A DNA stretch of 64,000 bases from Stappia sediminis (GTDB lineage Bacteria > Pseudomonadota > Alphaproteobacteria > Rhizobiales > Stappiaceae), in contig NZ_WUMV01000010.1 of NCBI RefSeq assembly GCF_009826895.1, forward strand, positions 1-64,000, written 5' to 3'. A program made the position numbers and the translations under genes. Positions 36,335 through 46,171 of this stretch are shown here, one piece after another (position 1 is the first letter of the stretch; each line of letters starts with the position of its first letter). The notes under the pieces were generated by a model. That model had not been told where the DNA came from. It made no database searches and was given only the letters and a program-made list of their open reading frames with translations.

Positions 36335-37183
36335 ATGAGGTGGCGGGGACGGCGAGGCAGCGCGAATATTGAAGACAGGCGCGGACGGGCCCGCGGGGGA
36401 GCCGTCGCGGGTGGAGTCGGCGGGCTCGGGCTCGTGGCGCTCCTGCTGTTCGGCTATTTCTTCGGGATTGACGTCTCGCCCCTCGTAAACCAGCAACAGA
36501 TCAATCCGGACGGCTCGACGCAGGTGACGGAGGCAGACCAGCAAGCCGCGGAGTTCGTCAGCGTAACGCTCGCCGACACCGAGGATATTTGGGCCGCGAT
36601 ATTCCGCGACGAATTGGGGCAGACCTACAATGAACCGACCCTTGTGCTCTTCAAGGGCGTTACACCTTCGCCTTGCGGAAATGCTTCGGGCGCCACGGGA
36701 CCTTTCTACTGTCCGAACGATCGCAAGGTCTACCTGGATACCGATTTCTTCGTCACGCTCAGCCGCCAATTCGGCGCCAGGGGCGATTTCGCTGCCGCCT
36801 ATGTCGTGGCGCATGAGGTTGCCCACCATGTCCAGGACGAACTCGGGATTCTGGCCAAGGCCAATCAGGTCCGCTCCCAGGTCAGCCAGGCGGACTCGAA
36901 CGCGATTTCCGTTCGCATCGAACTGCAGGCCGATTGCTTCGCCGGCATCTGGGCCCGGCATGCCGCAGAAAGCTTCGGCACGCTTGAGGAAGGCGATGTT
37001 CTTGAGGCGATGAACGCGGCCAAGCAGATCGGCGACGACCAGCTTCAACGCAGCGCGGGGCGTATACCGAGCCCGCACACCTTCACGCACGGCACGAGCG
37101 AACAGCGCCAGCGCTGGTTCGCAACGGGCTATCAGTCGGGCGATTTGCGCAACTGCGACACTTTCGGCTCGGCACGCCTTTGA
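36335..37183 (+). CDS. Membrane-anchored neutral zinc metallopeptidase, YpfJ family
   Basis: A 282-aa protein of the putative neutral zinc metallopeptidase family (YpfJ-like). An Arg- and Gly-rich N-terminus is followed by one membrane helix (~25-45, GGLGLVALLLFGYFFG); the rest is periplasmic. The zinc motif is HEVAHH, followed downstream by ELQADCFAGIWA, whose Glu is the likely third ligand. Cys pairs (SPCGNAS, FYCPND) suggest a disulfide. Family members are widespread but poorly characterised. It is a lone gene, convergent with the giant gene that ends at 37280. Confidence 0.92.
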   Translation: MRWRGRRGSANIEDRRGRARGGAVAGGVGGLGLVALLLFGYFFGIDVSPLVNQQQINPDGSTQVTEADQQAAEFVSVTLADTEDIWAAIFRDELGQTYNEPTLVLFKGVTPSPCGNASGATGPFYCPNDRKVYLDTDFFVTLSRQFGARGDFAAAYVVAHEVAHHVQDELGILAKANQVRSQVSQADSNAISVRIELQADCFAGIWARHAAESFGTLEEGDVLEAMNAAKQIGDDQLQRSAGRIPSPHTFTHGTSEQRQRWFATGYQSGDLRNCDTFGSARL

Positions 37184-37279
37184 AAAAGCGGTGCTTTCGT
37201 TCGCGCCATTATGGTTTGCCAACGCTTTTCAACCAGACGCCTACAGGGATTGGCCCGACCAGGCTCCAGCTTGCCAGCC

Positions 37280-40200
37280 TCAGAGCTTCGGAAGCTCCGG
37301 AACGGGCGTATCGGTCATCCTTTCCCTGTATTTTTCAGCCAGTTTCTTGAGATCGATCAGGGCATAAGCAAATACCAGCCCATCGCCGTCCCAGTGGCTG
37401 CCGATACGTGCCAGCACCGTTGGGCCGCAATTGTCCCAAACGCTGGTGTCATACACATAGGAGGTTGAACCCGCCGAAGTCGCCCCGCCGACGACATCGA
37501 TCCTCGGCGCCTGGACGCTCGAGAATTTGTCGTTCAAACGCTCTCCCGTTCCCTCCCCCTCCACGACCCGCAACGTGCGCGGTTTCCACGCCATGCGAAC
37601 ACGCGCGGAGCAGACACCTTGAGAGAATTGGTGACCATCGCTGGCCACGGTATTGACGTTTTTTCCTACCGCGCCCTTGTGGTTCGTCCAGACCCAGGAA
37701 TCTGTGGTCGAACCCGACAAAGGCTCCCCGTATTTATCCTTCAGCAAGCCCAAGATCTGTTCCTGCGTCACGGCACCACGCACTCGGATGGTACGCGCCA
37801 CACCGATAACGTCGCCGCCACCTTCCCCGTTGCTGAATAGCGAGAAATATTCATCGCCGTCATCTCTTACGAACGCCTTGAAATTGTTGAAAGGGGCGTT
37901 CATATCGTAGCTGTAGCCTTTCGCGAATTCCGGATCGAGAACCGCTACTTTGCCGACACTTATGGTCTCGCGGACAATTTTCTCCGCTTCCTCGAAACCC
38001 TGACCCAGCCGAACGCCGCTAATGTCGCTTTCGCCCGTAACCTTGCTTGCCGGCGGAACGGGTTTGGCAACCTTTTTCTCCGGTTTGGCGGCGTTGCTTG
38101 CCGTCGGCGGCGTCGCGGCGGCGACCTGGGCTTTCGGGTTGGCGGCAGGCTTGCCCCCTAACGTCTTTACGCTCCCGTCTTTCGCCAAAAGCCAAATGTT
38201 GTAGCCATCGAACAGGCTCTTCATGCGCGCCCCGCCCTGCACGTAGGTCGCGCAGGAACCGACCACCAGGTCAACGACTTGCGTTTTCAACGCGGCGCCG
38301 AGTTCCTTTTCCGGCAACTGGATGTTTCGCACGGCAACATTTCTCAAGGCGGCATCGAGGAAATTCGCGTCTGCCTTCTCCAGCCCCAAATTCGCGATCT
38401 TCATTGGTGACTTGACGAGTACGGACTGGTCCTGGCTCGAAATCAAAACGATTTCGCCCGGCCCGCATGCGCCGGCTGAGGAGGGCTGCCCCTTCGGGAG
38501 CGCGAGAACGGCGACCTGTTTCGCCTGCGCGGTATCATCCGGCTTCCTTTGGCTCGGAAGCTCGGAGAAAGTAGCGTCATAAGCCGCGCGCCCGATCACC
38601 ATGTTGTCCCGATCCGGTATAAGGACGCTCGCCCCCACCGGTTCGACATCGAAGACCGGATATCCTTTTCCGCTATCCCACAGCACCTGCTTTCTGACGA
38701 CACGCATTTCCACGTTTACGGAAATGCTCGGATTGCGCTGGCCTTGCGGGATTTCAGGCCTGATCTTGTAGCTCTCGGCGGGCGCCGGCAGGGATAGCCA
38801 CAGGTCGGATCCCTCAAGCCCCGCCACGCCATCCAGATTCGCATAGACCCCCGTTAGCCTTTCCAACGGCACATTCGCCAGTTCAGAAACTTTTTCGAAG
38901 CTGCGCCTGCGCGAGGAGCCTGGCGGATAGAAGACGCCCGCGGTGAAGGATCGCTCGCCCTTCCCGCCGAAATACTGCGCCGAACCGTTAATCGTCTCCA
39001 CGGTTACCGTTTTCGGCGGATTGGCAATTCGCGCCTTTTGCCACTGCCCGAAATTTTCGAGCAATTGCGCCGGAGGCGCATCGTAACCCCTGCCGATGTT
39101 GGCTACGAGGTCATCAGGGAAAAAGCGCTCCCAGGCATCATCCATGCCCTTGATCCGATCAGGATAGGCTTCCAAGGAAGCGCGAATGCGCGCAAGCCGC
39201 GGCAGCGAAAGGCCTTTGCTCTCACCGTCCTGCCCGAGGATCACGCCGAGCGTATCCGTGCCGAGCCAGGCAGAACCGCGCGGAACCGCGCTGACGGTGT
39301 CTAGCGACGGAACCGGCTCAATTCCAAGGCGCATCACGGGCGTTGTCAGATTGTCGAAGCGGTAGAGCGCGGCGTCTTCCGGCTCGATCACGAGCTCGAA
39401 CTGGTTTGAGTTCCCACGTTTCTCGTCGGAACTGCGTAAACCGGTTATTTTGGCGTCAATCCCCATTATCGCCCCGGAGGTATCAAATCGGGCACCTCCG
39501 GCGCGAAGATTGTCACGAAACTGCCGTGCCTGAGCCTCCGGAATCGGGATTTCGAACTTCAATCGCTCTACAGGAACGGGAGCCGTAACGACGATCTTGG
39601 CGTTCGATCCCATTACAGCTTCGCCATACCCGCCGCGATCGAAAGCCACCGTCTTGCAAACGTTCGAACGGCTGGAGACGGGATAAACCTGCTTCTTGAA
39701 GTCGTACTCATCCAGCCCGAACGAACAAAGGATCTTGACCGAAATGGGCAGCTTCGGTGCTGTACGCGCCAGGATTTCCGGCACCTTCTCTCGTATGGAG
39801 GAAAGCACCGCCCGCCTGGCGAATTCATCAATCTTGTTCCGATACCAAAGAAGATCAGGTCGTCCGGCATTTCTCGAATCATATATGACGTTCGGGTCAA
39901 TTCCGGCGCTTGAAAGAATGCTGGCCCTTGAAGGCTTGTCGGCCAACCAGATCGAGTCGAATGCCAATTCGCGCGTTTCGAGCAAAGCCGGATTCTGGTC
40001 GAAAACAATCCTCATCGCCGCCCTTCTCCAGGACGAAAGACGTTCATCCGAACCTTCGTCGAGCCGGTATACGTACCCCCCTCCTCCGGGGGTGACCATG
40101 ACGGGTCTGCCATCCAAAAATGCGATACCCGCCAGTGCATTCGGGTCTACCGCCACGGGCTTTGTCACTGCATTGAAATCAAACAGCAGCTCTCTGGCGT

Positions 40201-41797
40201 CAGGATCCGCGTAGAGCTTCGAATGTGAGGCTTCAAGCAGCAGTTCGGCATTGCCTGAAGCTGCCTTTTTTTCCGGGATGTCCAGTGTCTTCTCGACAAC
40301 GACGAACGCCTTCCGGTCGGCTGACGGCAGTCGGCTTAGAAAAAGCTCCGCTTCATCGCGCGGCAACGGGATCGCATCGGGAACGCCACCCTTCTGCTCC
40401 AGATCGAAGTTCGCCACCGGCCTGACCGTTCCGGACAGGTTCGCGGGGCGAATGATTCTTATCGGAAATTCGCCCTTGGCCGCGTCATATGGCTGAACTT
40501 CAGCCTCGTGCACATGCAGCATCTTGATCGGCATTTCAGGAGCGAGGCCAGCCAGTCTCGGTCCGATATCCGCAACGAACGCCTTGTAGGCCTCTTCGCG
40601 TTCGAATTCGTTTTGTCCGCGCCAGCCATCGAACGGAACGTTACGGCTGCAACTCCGGTTACAGCCTTGCACATAGGTGGCAAGGAGATCGCCCGTCAGG
40701 AAACGGTTCGCATATTCATAGGCGACATACTGGTCGGACAGTATGCCCGGCCAGTTTTTGACGATCACCAGGTCCAGAAGCATTGCGAGATCGAGATGCG
40801 GCTTGATCATGTCGCGGCGCCCGACCCGCGTATCGCCGCCTTTTTGCGCGCCATAAACGATCGGGTATCCTGTGACCAGCCGCTCACCCGATTTGACGGG
40901 TGCGATTTGGCGAAAGCCAGGCGGCATGTTCACGGGCGTTGGCACAAACGCCTGATACCGGGCCTGCCCGGACGTGGCAGCCGTCGCCTGGCCCGCTCCG
41001 GCGGTTCCGCCATCGCTAACCTTGATGCCGGAAACGGCCCCGCGAAACGCGGTTTGCGCCGCGACGGTATTTTTGAGAATGCAAACCCTTGCCCGAAGGT
41101 TGAAGGTGAAGGCGGAGCACCTCGCATCGGCCGCGCACAGGTTCTTGCAATTCACGGCCGATATGCCGCGCAAGGATGGATCGGAGACGCCCGATCTATA
41201 GTCGCCGGCCGGCAGGTCGACGTTGTTCAGGACGATAAACGGCGCTTGGGTATTTGCAGGTCCAGCCGGCCGCTGCGGCGATGATGCGCCGCCCGCCTGA
41301 TTGCCTGTCAGACGCTGGTCCGATCGGGCGTAGAGAATGTCGATCTGTTCGGCGGTCAGCCGCCCGGTAGCGCGAACGCCGATAGAACGTTGGAACCGGA
41401 TAATCGCCCTGCGCGTTCTGGACCCGAATACGCCATCGGCCTGTCCGGCATCGAACCCGAGTATGTTCAAACGGTGCTGGATTTGCCGCCGGTCCTGCCT
41501 CCGATTCGCGGGCCGCCACTGAACCTTTTGCAGGTTTCGAAAATTTCCCGCCAAATCCGCGTCGAATCTGGCGGCGAAAATATGCTCAGGAATTCGATTT
41601 TCAGCCGATGCCTTGTCACGAAAGCGATCCGGATTTTGCCATCGCCGCGCGAGCACCACCCCCGCGGGGTCAGCCCCCCGATCTTCGCTTGAAATTCCCC
41701 CGGCTTCATTTCCCGCGCTTGCGGATTGCTTGGCACCCGCGATCGTCAAGGCAACGAAACAAAGAACGGAAAAAAACGACAGTCGTACGCAACGCAT
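37280..41797 (-). CDS. Giant exported protein with peptidoglycan-binding and PAN/Apple-like domains, function unknown
   Basis: A 1,505-aa protein that I do not recognise beyond its N-terminus. Signal peptide ~1-28. Residues ~102-155 are a PG_binding_1 repeat (IQHRLNILGFDAGQADGVFG, RRAIIRFQRSIG). Residues ~186-260 are a PAN/Apple-like domain (NCKNLCAADARCSAFTFN, VCILKNTV). The middle (~280-1240) has no family I can name; it is mixed alpha/beta with scattered cysteines. A Pro/Ala/Lys linker (~1245-1285) leads to a C-terminal domain (~1290-1490) with VRLGQGFEEAEKIV, similar in feel to small periplasmic domains that follow such linkers. The first 16 bases around the ATG (GCGATGCGTTGCGTAC) match those of the next gene upstream, and both share a TGGACATT box ~75 bp before the start. 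It may sit on the cell wall. Confidence 0.8.
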   Translation of the reverse strand: MRCVRLSFFSVLCFVALTIAGAKQSASAGNEAGGISSEDRGADPAGVVLARRWQNPDRFRDKASAENRIPEHIFAARFDADLAGNFRNLQKVQWRPANRRQDRRQIQHRLNILGFDAGQADGVFGSRTRRAIIRFQRSIGVRATGRLTAEQIDILYARSDQRLTGNQAGGASSPQRPAGPANTQAPFIVLNNVDLPAGDYRSGVSDPSLRGISAVNCKNLCAADARCSAFTFNLRARVCILKNTVAAQTAFRGAVSGIKVSDGGTAGAGQATAATSGQARYQAFVPTPVNMPPGFRQIAPVKSGERLVTGYPIVYGAQKGGDTRVGRRDMIKPHLDLAMLLDLVIVKNWPGILSDQYVAYEYANRFLTGDLLATYVQGCNRSCSRNVPFDGWRGQNEFEREEAYKAFVADIGPRLAGLAPEMPIKMLHVHEAEVQPYDAAKGEFPIRIIRPANLSGTVRPVANFDLEQKGGVPDAIPLPRDEAELFLSRLPSADRKAFVVVEKTLDIPEKKAASGNAELLLEASHSKLYADPDARELLFDFNAVTKPVAVDPNALAGIAFLDGRPVMVTPGGGGYVYRLDEGSDERLSSWRRAAMRIVFDQNPALLETRELAFDSIWLADKPSRASILSSAGIDPNVIYDSRNAGRPDLLWYRNKIDEFARRAVLSSIREKVPEILARTAPKLPISVKILCSFGLDEYDFKKQVYPVSSRSNVCKTVAFDRGGYGEAVMGSNAKIVVTAPVPVERLKFEIPIPEAQARQFRDNLRAGGARFDTSGAIMGIDAKITGLRSSDEKRGNSNQFELVIEPEDAALYRFDNLTTPVMRLGIEPVPSLDTVSAVPRGSAWLGTDTLGVILGQDGESKGLSLPRLARIRASLEAYPDRIKGMDDAWERFFPDDLVANIGRGYDAPPAQLLENFGQWQKARIANPPKTVTVETINGSAQYFGGKGERSFTAGVFYPPGSSRRRSFEKVSELANVPLERLTGVYANLDGVAGLEGSDLWLSLPAPAESYKIRPEIPQGQRNPSISVNVEMRVVRKQVLWDSGKGYPVFDVEPVGASVLIPDRDNMVIGRAAYDATFSELPSQRKPDDTAQAKQVAVLALPKGQPSSAGACGPGEIVLISSQDQSVLVKSPMKIANLGLEKADANFLDAALRNVAVRNIQLPEKELGAALKTQVVDLVVGSCATYVQGGARMKSLFDGYNIWLLAKDGSVKTLGGKPAANPKAQVAAATPPTASNAAKPEKKVAKPVPPASKVTGESDISGVRLGQGFEEAEKIVRETISVGKVAVLDPEFAKGYSYDMNAPFNNFKAFVRDDGDEYFSLFSNGEGGGDVIGVARTIRVRGAVTQEQILGLLKDKYGEPLSGSTTDSWVWTNHKGAVGKNVNTVASDGHQFSQGVCSARVRMAWKPRTLRVVEGEGTGERLNDKFSSVQAPRIDVVGGATSAGSTSYVYDTSVWDNCGPTVLARIGSHWDGDGLVFAYALIDLKKLAEKYRERMTDTPVPELPKL

Positions 41798-41870
41798 CGC
41801 CTCGCTCCGACGTACTTCAAATTCGCGCGTAATTTAGTTTATATTTCTTGTATTTTTTGGGAATTTTCTT

Positions 41871-41880
41871 TTAATGTCCA
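41871..41880 (-). promoter_or_regulatory. TGGACATT box shared by the two giant genes (copy 1)
   Basis: On the minus strand TGGACATTAA lies ~75 bp before the ATG at 41797. The same box, TGGACATTGAAA, lies ~73 bp before the ATG at 45907. The surrounding 240-bp gap (41798-42037) is very AT-rich, contains no gene, and must hold the promoter. The common spacing suggests shared regulation. Confidence 0.4.
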
Positions 41881-42037
41881 TTTATCCTGGGTTGATAAGC
41901 CAAAAATTACCCGCATAAAATTAATTAACTCTAGGCAATTATTCAGTCGGGATACACAGATCGCACGCGCCTGCAAATTGGGAAAATCATACCGATGGTC
42001 GCAACCAGCCATGTGCCTGAGGTTTTCGAGTAGCCTC

Positions 42038-45000
42038 TCATAAGCCCTGTACCGCGATCCTTACGCGATAGGCCTCGTCCTGAACCGAGCGCATCAACTG
42101 TCCGACCACCATTTCCACCGGCTTGTCGCGCATCGGGAAAATGTAGTGCGTCTGTGCGTCGACGATGTCCTTGAGCGAGAAGACAATATTGGCGCCTCTC
42201 AGCACCTCGACACGCACGAGGCGGTTGGCATTCGAAGAAATCCGGTAGCAGGTCACGTCTTCGGGCGGCGCCACACCGGAGACCTCGACCATATCGTTCA
42301 TCGCGGTCAGCCGGATCGGGATACAGCCTTTGTCGTCCTGCAAGGTGCTCGCATCATCGCTCGCTGGCGCTTTATCCCGCTGGTGTCGCGGGGAAAACGA
42401 ACCCGTGCCTTGACCCGCGGCGCCCGCATTCTCGATGACGTAAAAGTCTTTCCTGTGCTCGGCCGCCTTCTCGTCGCTGGGGTAGATGTATACCTCGGTA
42501 TCACCGACGACGTACCTTTCTCCTTCAAGCGATTTTTCGTAACTCACGCTCATTCCGTCAGGCACCTGGAGGATCACGCGGTCATTCGGCAGGCCGACAT
42601 TGAAGACACTTATTTGCCGCGTCATGCCGGGCGGAATGTTCCTGAATGCATTCGGGCTCAGGACCACGGTGTCCGTTTCAATGTCGTGCGGCCCCACAAT
42701 CACCGAGAATGAGATTTCCCTGAACGAACAGATGATGAGCGTATCCTCGCCGGGGCCCAGATTGACGCTCGTCGTCTCCAGCGGATCGAAAACGTAGACG
42801 ACATCATTCCCGCCGCCGGTGCTGAAACCTTGCAGACCCGGCGTGTCGTCGATCAGGGCACGGTCGTCACCTTCGCTGTAATGAACGGTCTTTGTGCCAT
42901 AGCTGACGATTTCCCTGCGCTCGCTGAAATTCCGATCCACCGAAAGATCGGGGCAAGTCTTTTCCGTCGGTGCCACGACGCCGGCGGGAGCACCGGAAGC
43001 AAAAGATCGCTCGAGAGGCTCGGCCGTCTCGGTGATGATCACCTCGCGACCGAATGGCTCCCTTCGCGTCGTATCGGCTCCATAAAGGGTGACGACGACA
43101 TTTCCGACCCGGATTTCGACGCTGGTGCCCGTGGCATCGCGAATGTTCGTCACGCTTTTTCCGGGTGGAAGCCGCATCAACACCCGGTCGTTCTCGGGCA
43201 TGAAGCCGAAAATACGAATATAGCGCTGAATTCCGTCAGGAACTCCGAGGAATACATCCGGCCCGAGGATTACGCCATCGGCATCAAGATCCGGTTGCAG
43301 GTTGTTCGCACCAAGGCTGACGTTGAACGTCAGGGCATCGATGGTGCACAGCATGATCTTGTCGTTTCCCGGCCCTGCGGTAACGGATGTATCGGGGCGC
43401 GGATCGTAGAAGATCAGCGTGTCGTCACCCTCCCGCCCGTCCAGAGAGGCTATGCCTGCGCGCCCGAAGAAGATCAAATCGTTGTCGCCCGTATCTAGCG
43501 GCGGGTTCGTGCTGCCATCGGATGCGTTCACGCTCGCCATGCTTTGCGCCGCCTCATCAGGAGGCGAGCAAACGAGACCGCTCAGCTCCGGCGGCGGAGC
43601 GAAGCCGCTTGGAGCGACAGGCGTCTGCCGCGTGCGCTCGATTATGAAGATATCCGGGTTTTCCTTGAGCTCGCGTCGCCATCCCGCCATTGCCACATCG
43701 ACCGTCAGCGAGCCCACCTTGGCGCGCGTGCCGCCCTGGTCGATATCGGCCTCCACACCTTCGGGCAGGCGCAGGATGATCCGGTCGTTCGGCTTCGCGA
43801 TCCCGCCAACGACTATCGACCGCTTCACGCCGTCTAGGAGTCGGGCAGCTTCCACGACGACGAGATCCGGCTCCGCATCGATGGTATCTTGCTGCACATC
43901 CACGAGGAACAGGGGGTCGTCCATCCCGCAGATGAATATCCGGTCGCTGCCTTGCCCGGTGTGGAGGTTTTGCGATGTGTATGTATAAACAATATCATCG
44001 CCGCCGCCCGTATCGTGAATAGTGACGCCTTGCTTGCGGTCGATCCGGATGGCATTTCCCTGCGGGCTGTAAAATGCATGCATCAGTTCCATGCCGACAG
44101 GTTCCGCAGGCCTCATCGCGTCCGCGTCCTGGCAGCCTTGCGTCTCGTCGTAGTTTGAAAGCGGTGGGCCTGCGATGATCGGATCGACCGCCTCAGGCGC
44201 GCCCACCCGTTCGATGACGAACGCGTCCCTCGTCACCGCAAAAACCGAATCGGCGCGCGCGACATTGAACGAAACCGGCCCCGCCCTCGCAATGACCGAG
44301 CTGTTGGGCATAAACGTGAAATCTACGCCCGGCGGTAGTTTCAGCCTAATTCTGTCGCTCGAATTCGTGAACGAAAGTATCCGGATCTGTCGGTCGAACC
44401 CGTCGGGCACACCTGTAAAAACAGCCGGTTCGAATACGATTTCATCCAGCGAATTATCCCCGCCAAGACTTTCCTCGGAACTCAGGTTGACCTGTAGGGA
44501 CAATGTCGACATCGAACAGACGAATATCCTGTCGGCGCCTGCACCGGCGACGATGCCCACATTGGTATCCGAGTCCGATATGTAGATCCGGTCGTCGCCG
44601 TCGCCTGCATCCACGCCCCTGACGCCCGGCGCGTCATCCACGCGGATTGCATCCGCACCGTCCGAGAAGAAAATGTAGTTGGCCAGGGTCCTTACGGGGC
44701 TTGACCATGGCCCTTGCGAAACCGACGCGGCACAAGCCGATTGCTCTCGCACCTGGTCTGGCACTCCGCCCGCTGCCGCCGGAGGTGCCGCGATCCCTGC
44801 CTCTTCTGTCCCGGCTGCCGGCGCGCGGGCAATCGGGCCCGTTATTTCAGCCAGCGGCTTCCCCCGACCCATTTGCACGAGAGCCGGTGCCTCCGCACCC
44901 TCCAGGGACACCACGAGCTCGCCCGTCACCTCACCTGTGCTTTCAAGGCCGTTGTCCCGCTGATAACCGCGGATCGCGCCCCGCGTCCGTCGCCCCATCC

Positions 45001-45907
45001 TGCCATCGACAGCGCCTGCGCCGTATCCCCGCTCGTTCAATAGCCGCTGCACATAGGCCAATTGCGAAGTTTCGCTTGTCTTCCAGGCCGGAATATATTC
45101 GCTGCCGTCATATGCCTGCCGAAGGCCGTTGACGAGAATGTCCCGCCAACCGTTCGTCACCGTATTCAGCGCGGCCATGTCGAAGGCTATGTGGTTTCCT
45201 ATGCGGCTCGCCGCCTCGCCGGTCAAATCGAGCACCCAGGCCGCACACCCGAGAGATCCGCAATCGTAAGGGCTCTCTATCAGGACGAACGCTTCGGACA
45301 CGCCATCCAGATTGAGATCGGCGAAAGCGATGTCGAATTTTCTGTCGGGGTGGGGCTCAAGGCCGGACGCATCATCTTGTCTGCGGATGAAGTCTGCCAC
45401 CTTTGTGCGCAGAGCCGCCTCGCTGGGCACCGGCTGGGCCTGCGCCGGGCTATCGGAGGGCTTTTGATCACCCTCACCCGCGCGAGCTACATTCTGCTCG
45501 GCATCTGCTTTCGTGCCCGATATGGCGCCATCGAGAGTTACTCGCTCACCGACGCCTTCCTTCAGATGGCAGATCCCGTCAGCGGTCAGGTGCGTGAAGG
45601 CAGCGCATCGCTGATCTGCGGCGCAAAGGTTCTTGCAATCGACGGCCGATATTCCGCTCAAAGCGGAATCATCTTCACCGGAGCGATAGCTGCGGGAAAG
45701 CAGGTCCGCATTGTTGAAGATGAAGAACGGAACTTCCTGGACAGCAGCATTTTCGGCTTGAGCGCCCTGCCCGGCCTGCGCGAGCCGAACGGGGGGGCGG
45801 TCTCCCTCCGCATGCACCCTGCCACTTGACCCGGCAAGCAAGGAGGCACTCGCCAGGAATGAGAAAATCAAAGGCGTGACAAGGAACGGTCCGGGTACGC
45901 AACGCAT
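42038..45907 (-). CDS. Giant exported protein: PAN/Apple-like and peptidoglycan-binding domains plus four tandem RTX-like modules
   Basis: A 1,289-aa exported protein if started at ATG 45907 (MRCVPG), the same start as its neighbour; a TTG at 45922 with AGAGGA upstream would add five residues. Signal peptide ~1-33. A PAN/Apple-like domain (~60-135; DCKNLCAADQRCAAFTH, GICHLKEG) is followed by an FG-GAP-like loop (ADLNLDGVSE) and a PG_binding_1 repeat (~280-330). Then come four modules of ~190-210 residues (~392-567, 592-758, 780-960, 985-1160). Each begins with a Cys, has GxGxD turns (DAGDGDDRI, GAGADRI), a second Cys ~70 residues later (RIFVCSM, RIFICGM, KIMLCTI, LIICSF) and ends NDRI.L.LP.G then VIER-like. 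A fifth, short Cys pair closes the protein. The turns resemble calcium-binding RTX repeats. I know no named family with this layout. Confidence 0.82.
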   Translation of the reverse strand: MRCVPGPFLVTPLIFSFLASASLLAGSSGRVHAEGDRPPVRLAQAGQGAQAENAAVQEVPFFIFNNADLLSRSYRSGEDDSALSGISAVDCKNLCAADQRCAAFTHLTADGICHLKEGVGERVTLDGAISGTKADAEQNVARAGEGDQKPSDSPAQAQPVPSEAALRTKVADFIRRQDDASGLEPHPDRKFDIAFADLNLDGVSEAFVLIESPYDCGSLGCAAWVLDLTGEAASRIGNHIAFDMAALNTVTNGWRDILVNGLRQAYDGSEYIPAWKTSETSQLAYVQRLLNERGYGAGAVDGRMGRRTRGAIRGYQRDNGLESTGEVTGELVVSLEGAEAPALVQMGRGKPLAEITGPIARAPAAGTEEAGIAAPPAAAGGVPDQVREQSACAASVSQGPWSSPVRTLANYIFFSDGADAIRVDDAPGVRGVDAGDGDDRIYISDSDTNVGIVAGAGADRIFVCSMSTLSLQVNLSSEESLGGDNSLDEIVFEPAVFTGVPDGFDRQIRILSFTNSSDRIRLKLPPGVDFTFMPNSSVIARAGPVSFNVARADSVFAVTRDAFVIERVGAPEAVDPIIAGPPLSNYDETQGCQDADAMRPAEPVGMELMHAFYSPQGNAIRIDRKQGVTIHDTGGGDDIVYTYTSQNLHTGQGSDRIFICGMDDPLFLVDVQQDTIDAEPDLVVVEAARLLDGVKRSIVVGGIAKPNDRIILRLPEGVEADIDQGGTRAKVGSLTVDVAMAGWRRELKENPDIFIIERTRQTPVAPSGFAPPPELSGLVCSPPDEAAQSMASVNASDGSTNPPLDTGDNDLIFFGRAGIASLDGREGDDTLIFYDPRPDTSVTAGPGNDKIMLCTIDALTFNVSLGANNLQPDLDADGVILGPDVFLGVPDGIQRYIRIFGFMPENDRVLMRLPPGKSVTNIRDATGTSVEIRVGNVVVTLYGADTTRREPFGREVIITETAEPLERSFASGAPAGVVAPTEKTCPDLSVDRNFSERREIVSYGTKTVHYSEGDDRALIDDTPGLQGFSTGGGNDVVYVFDPLETTSVNLGPGEDTLIICSFREISFSVIVGPHDIETDTVVLSPNAFRNIPPGMTRQISVFNVGLPNDRVILQVPDGMSVSYEKSLEGERYVVGDTEVYIYPSDEKAAEHRKDFYVIENAGAAGQGTGSFSPRHQRDKAPASDDASTLQDDKGCIPIRLTAMNDMVEVSGVAPPEDVTCYRISSNANRLVRVEVLRGANIVFSLKDIVDAQTHYIFPMRDKPVEMVVGQLMRSVQDEAYRVRIAVQGL

Positions 45908-45979
45908 CGCCCATCCCCGCAAGATTTTCCTCTAAGGATTACTATCATCCTCGGAATATTGTTTTCGAAATTACATTTC

Positions 45980-45987
45980 AATGTCCA
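45980..45987 (-). promoter_or_regulatory. TGGACATT box shared by the two giant genes (copy 2)
   Basis: TGGACATT followed by GAAA on the minus strand, ~73 bp before the ATG at 45907. See the matching box at 41871. It is one of few similarities between the two upstream regions apart from the 16 bases around the start codons. Confidence 0.4.
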
Positions 45988-46171
45988 GACCGTTTCTCCT
46001 GAAACAGGCGCAGGATTTTTGATTTTTCGGCGCGTAATTTCGGATTCAATTTGTTGAAGAAGCCTTATAGGCCGGGTTTCCGATATACGACCGCTTCAAA
46101 GCTATCGTCACAATCAAATGCAAAATATTGCAATATTGATCGCGATGATCGAATTGTCGGAGAAACCTGCC

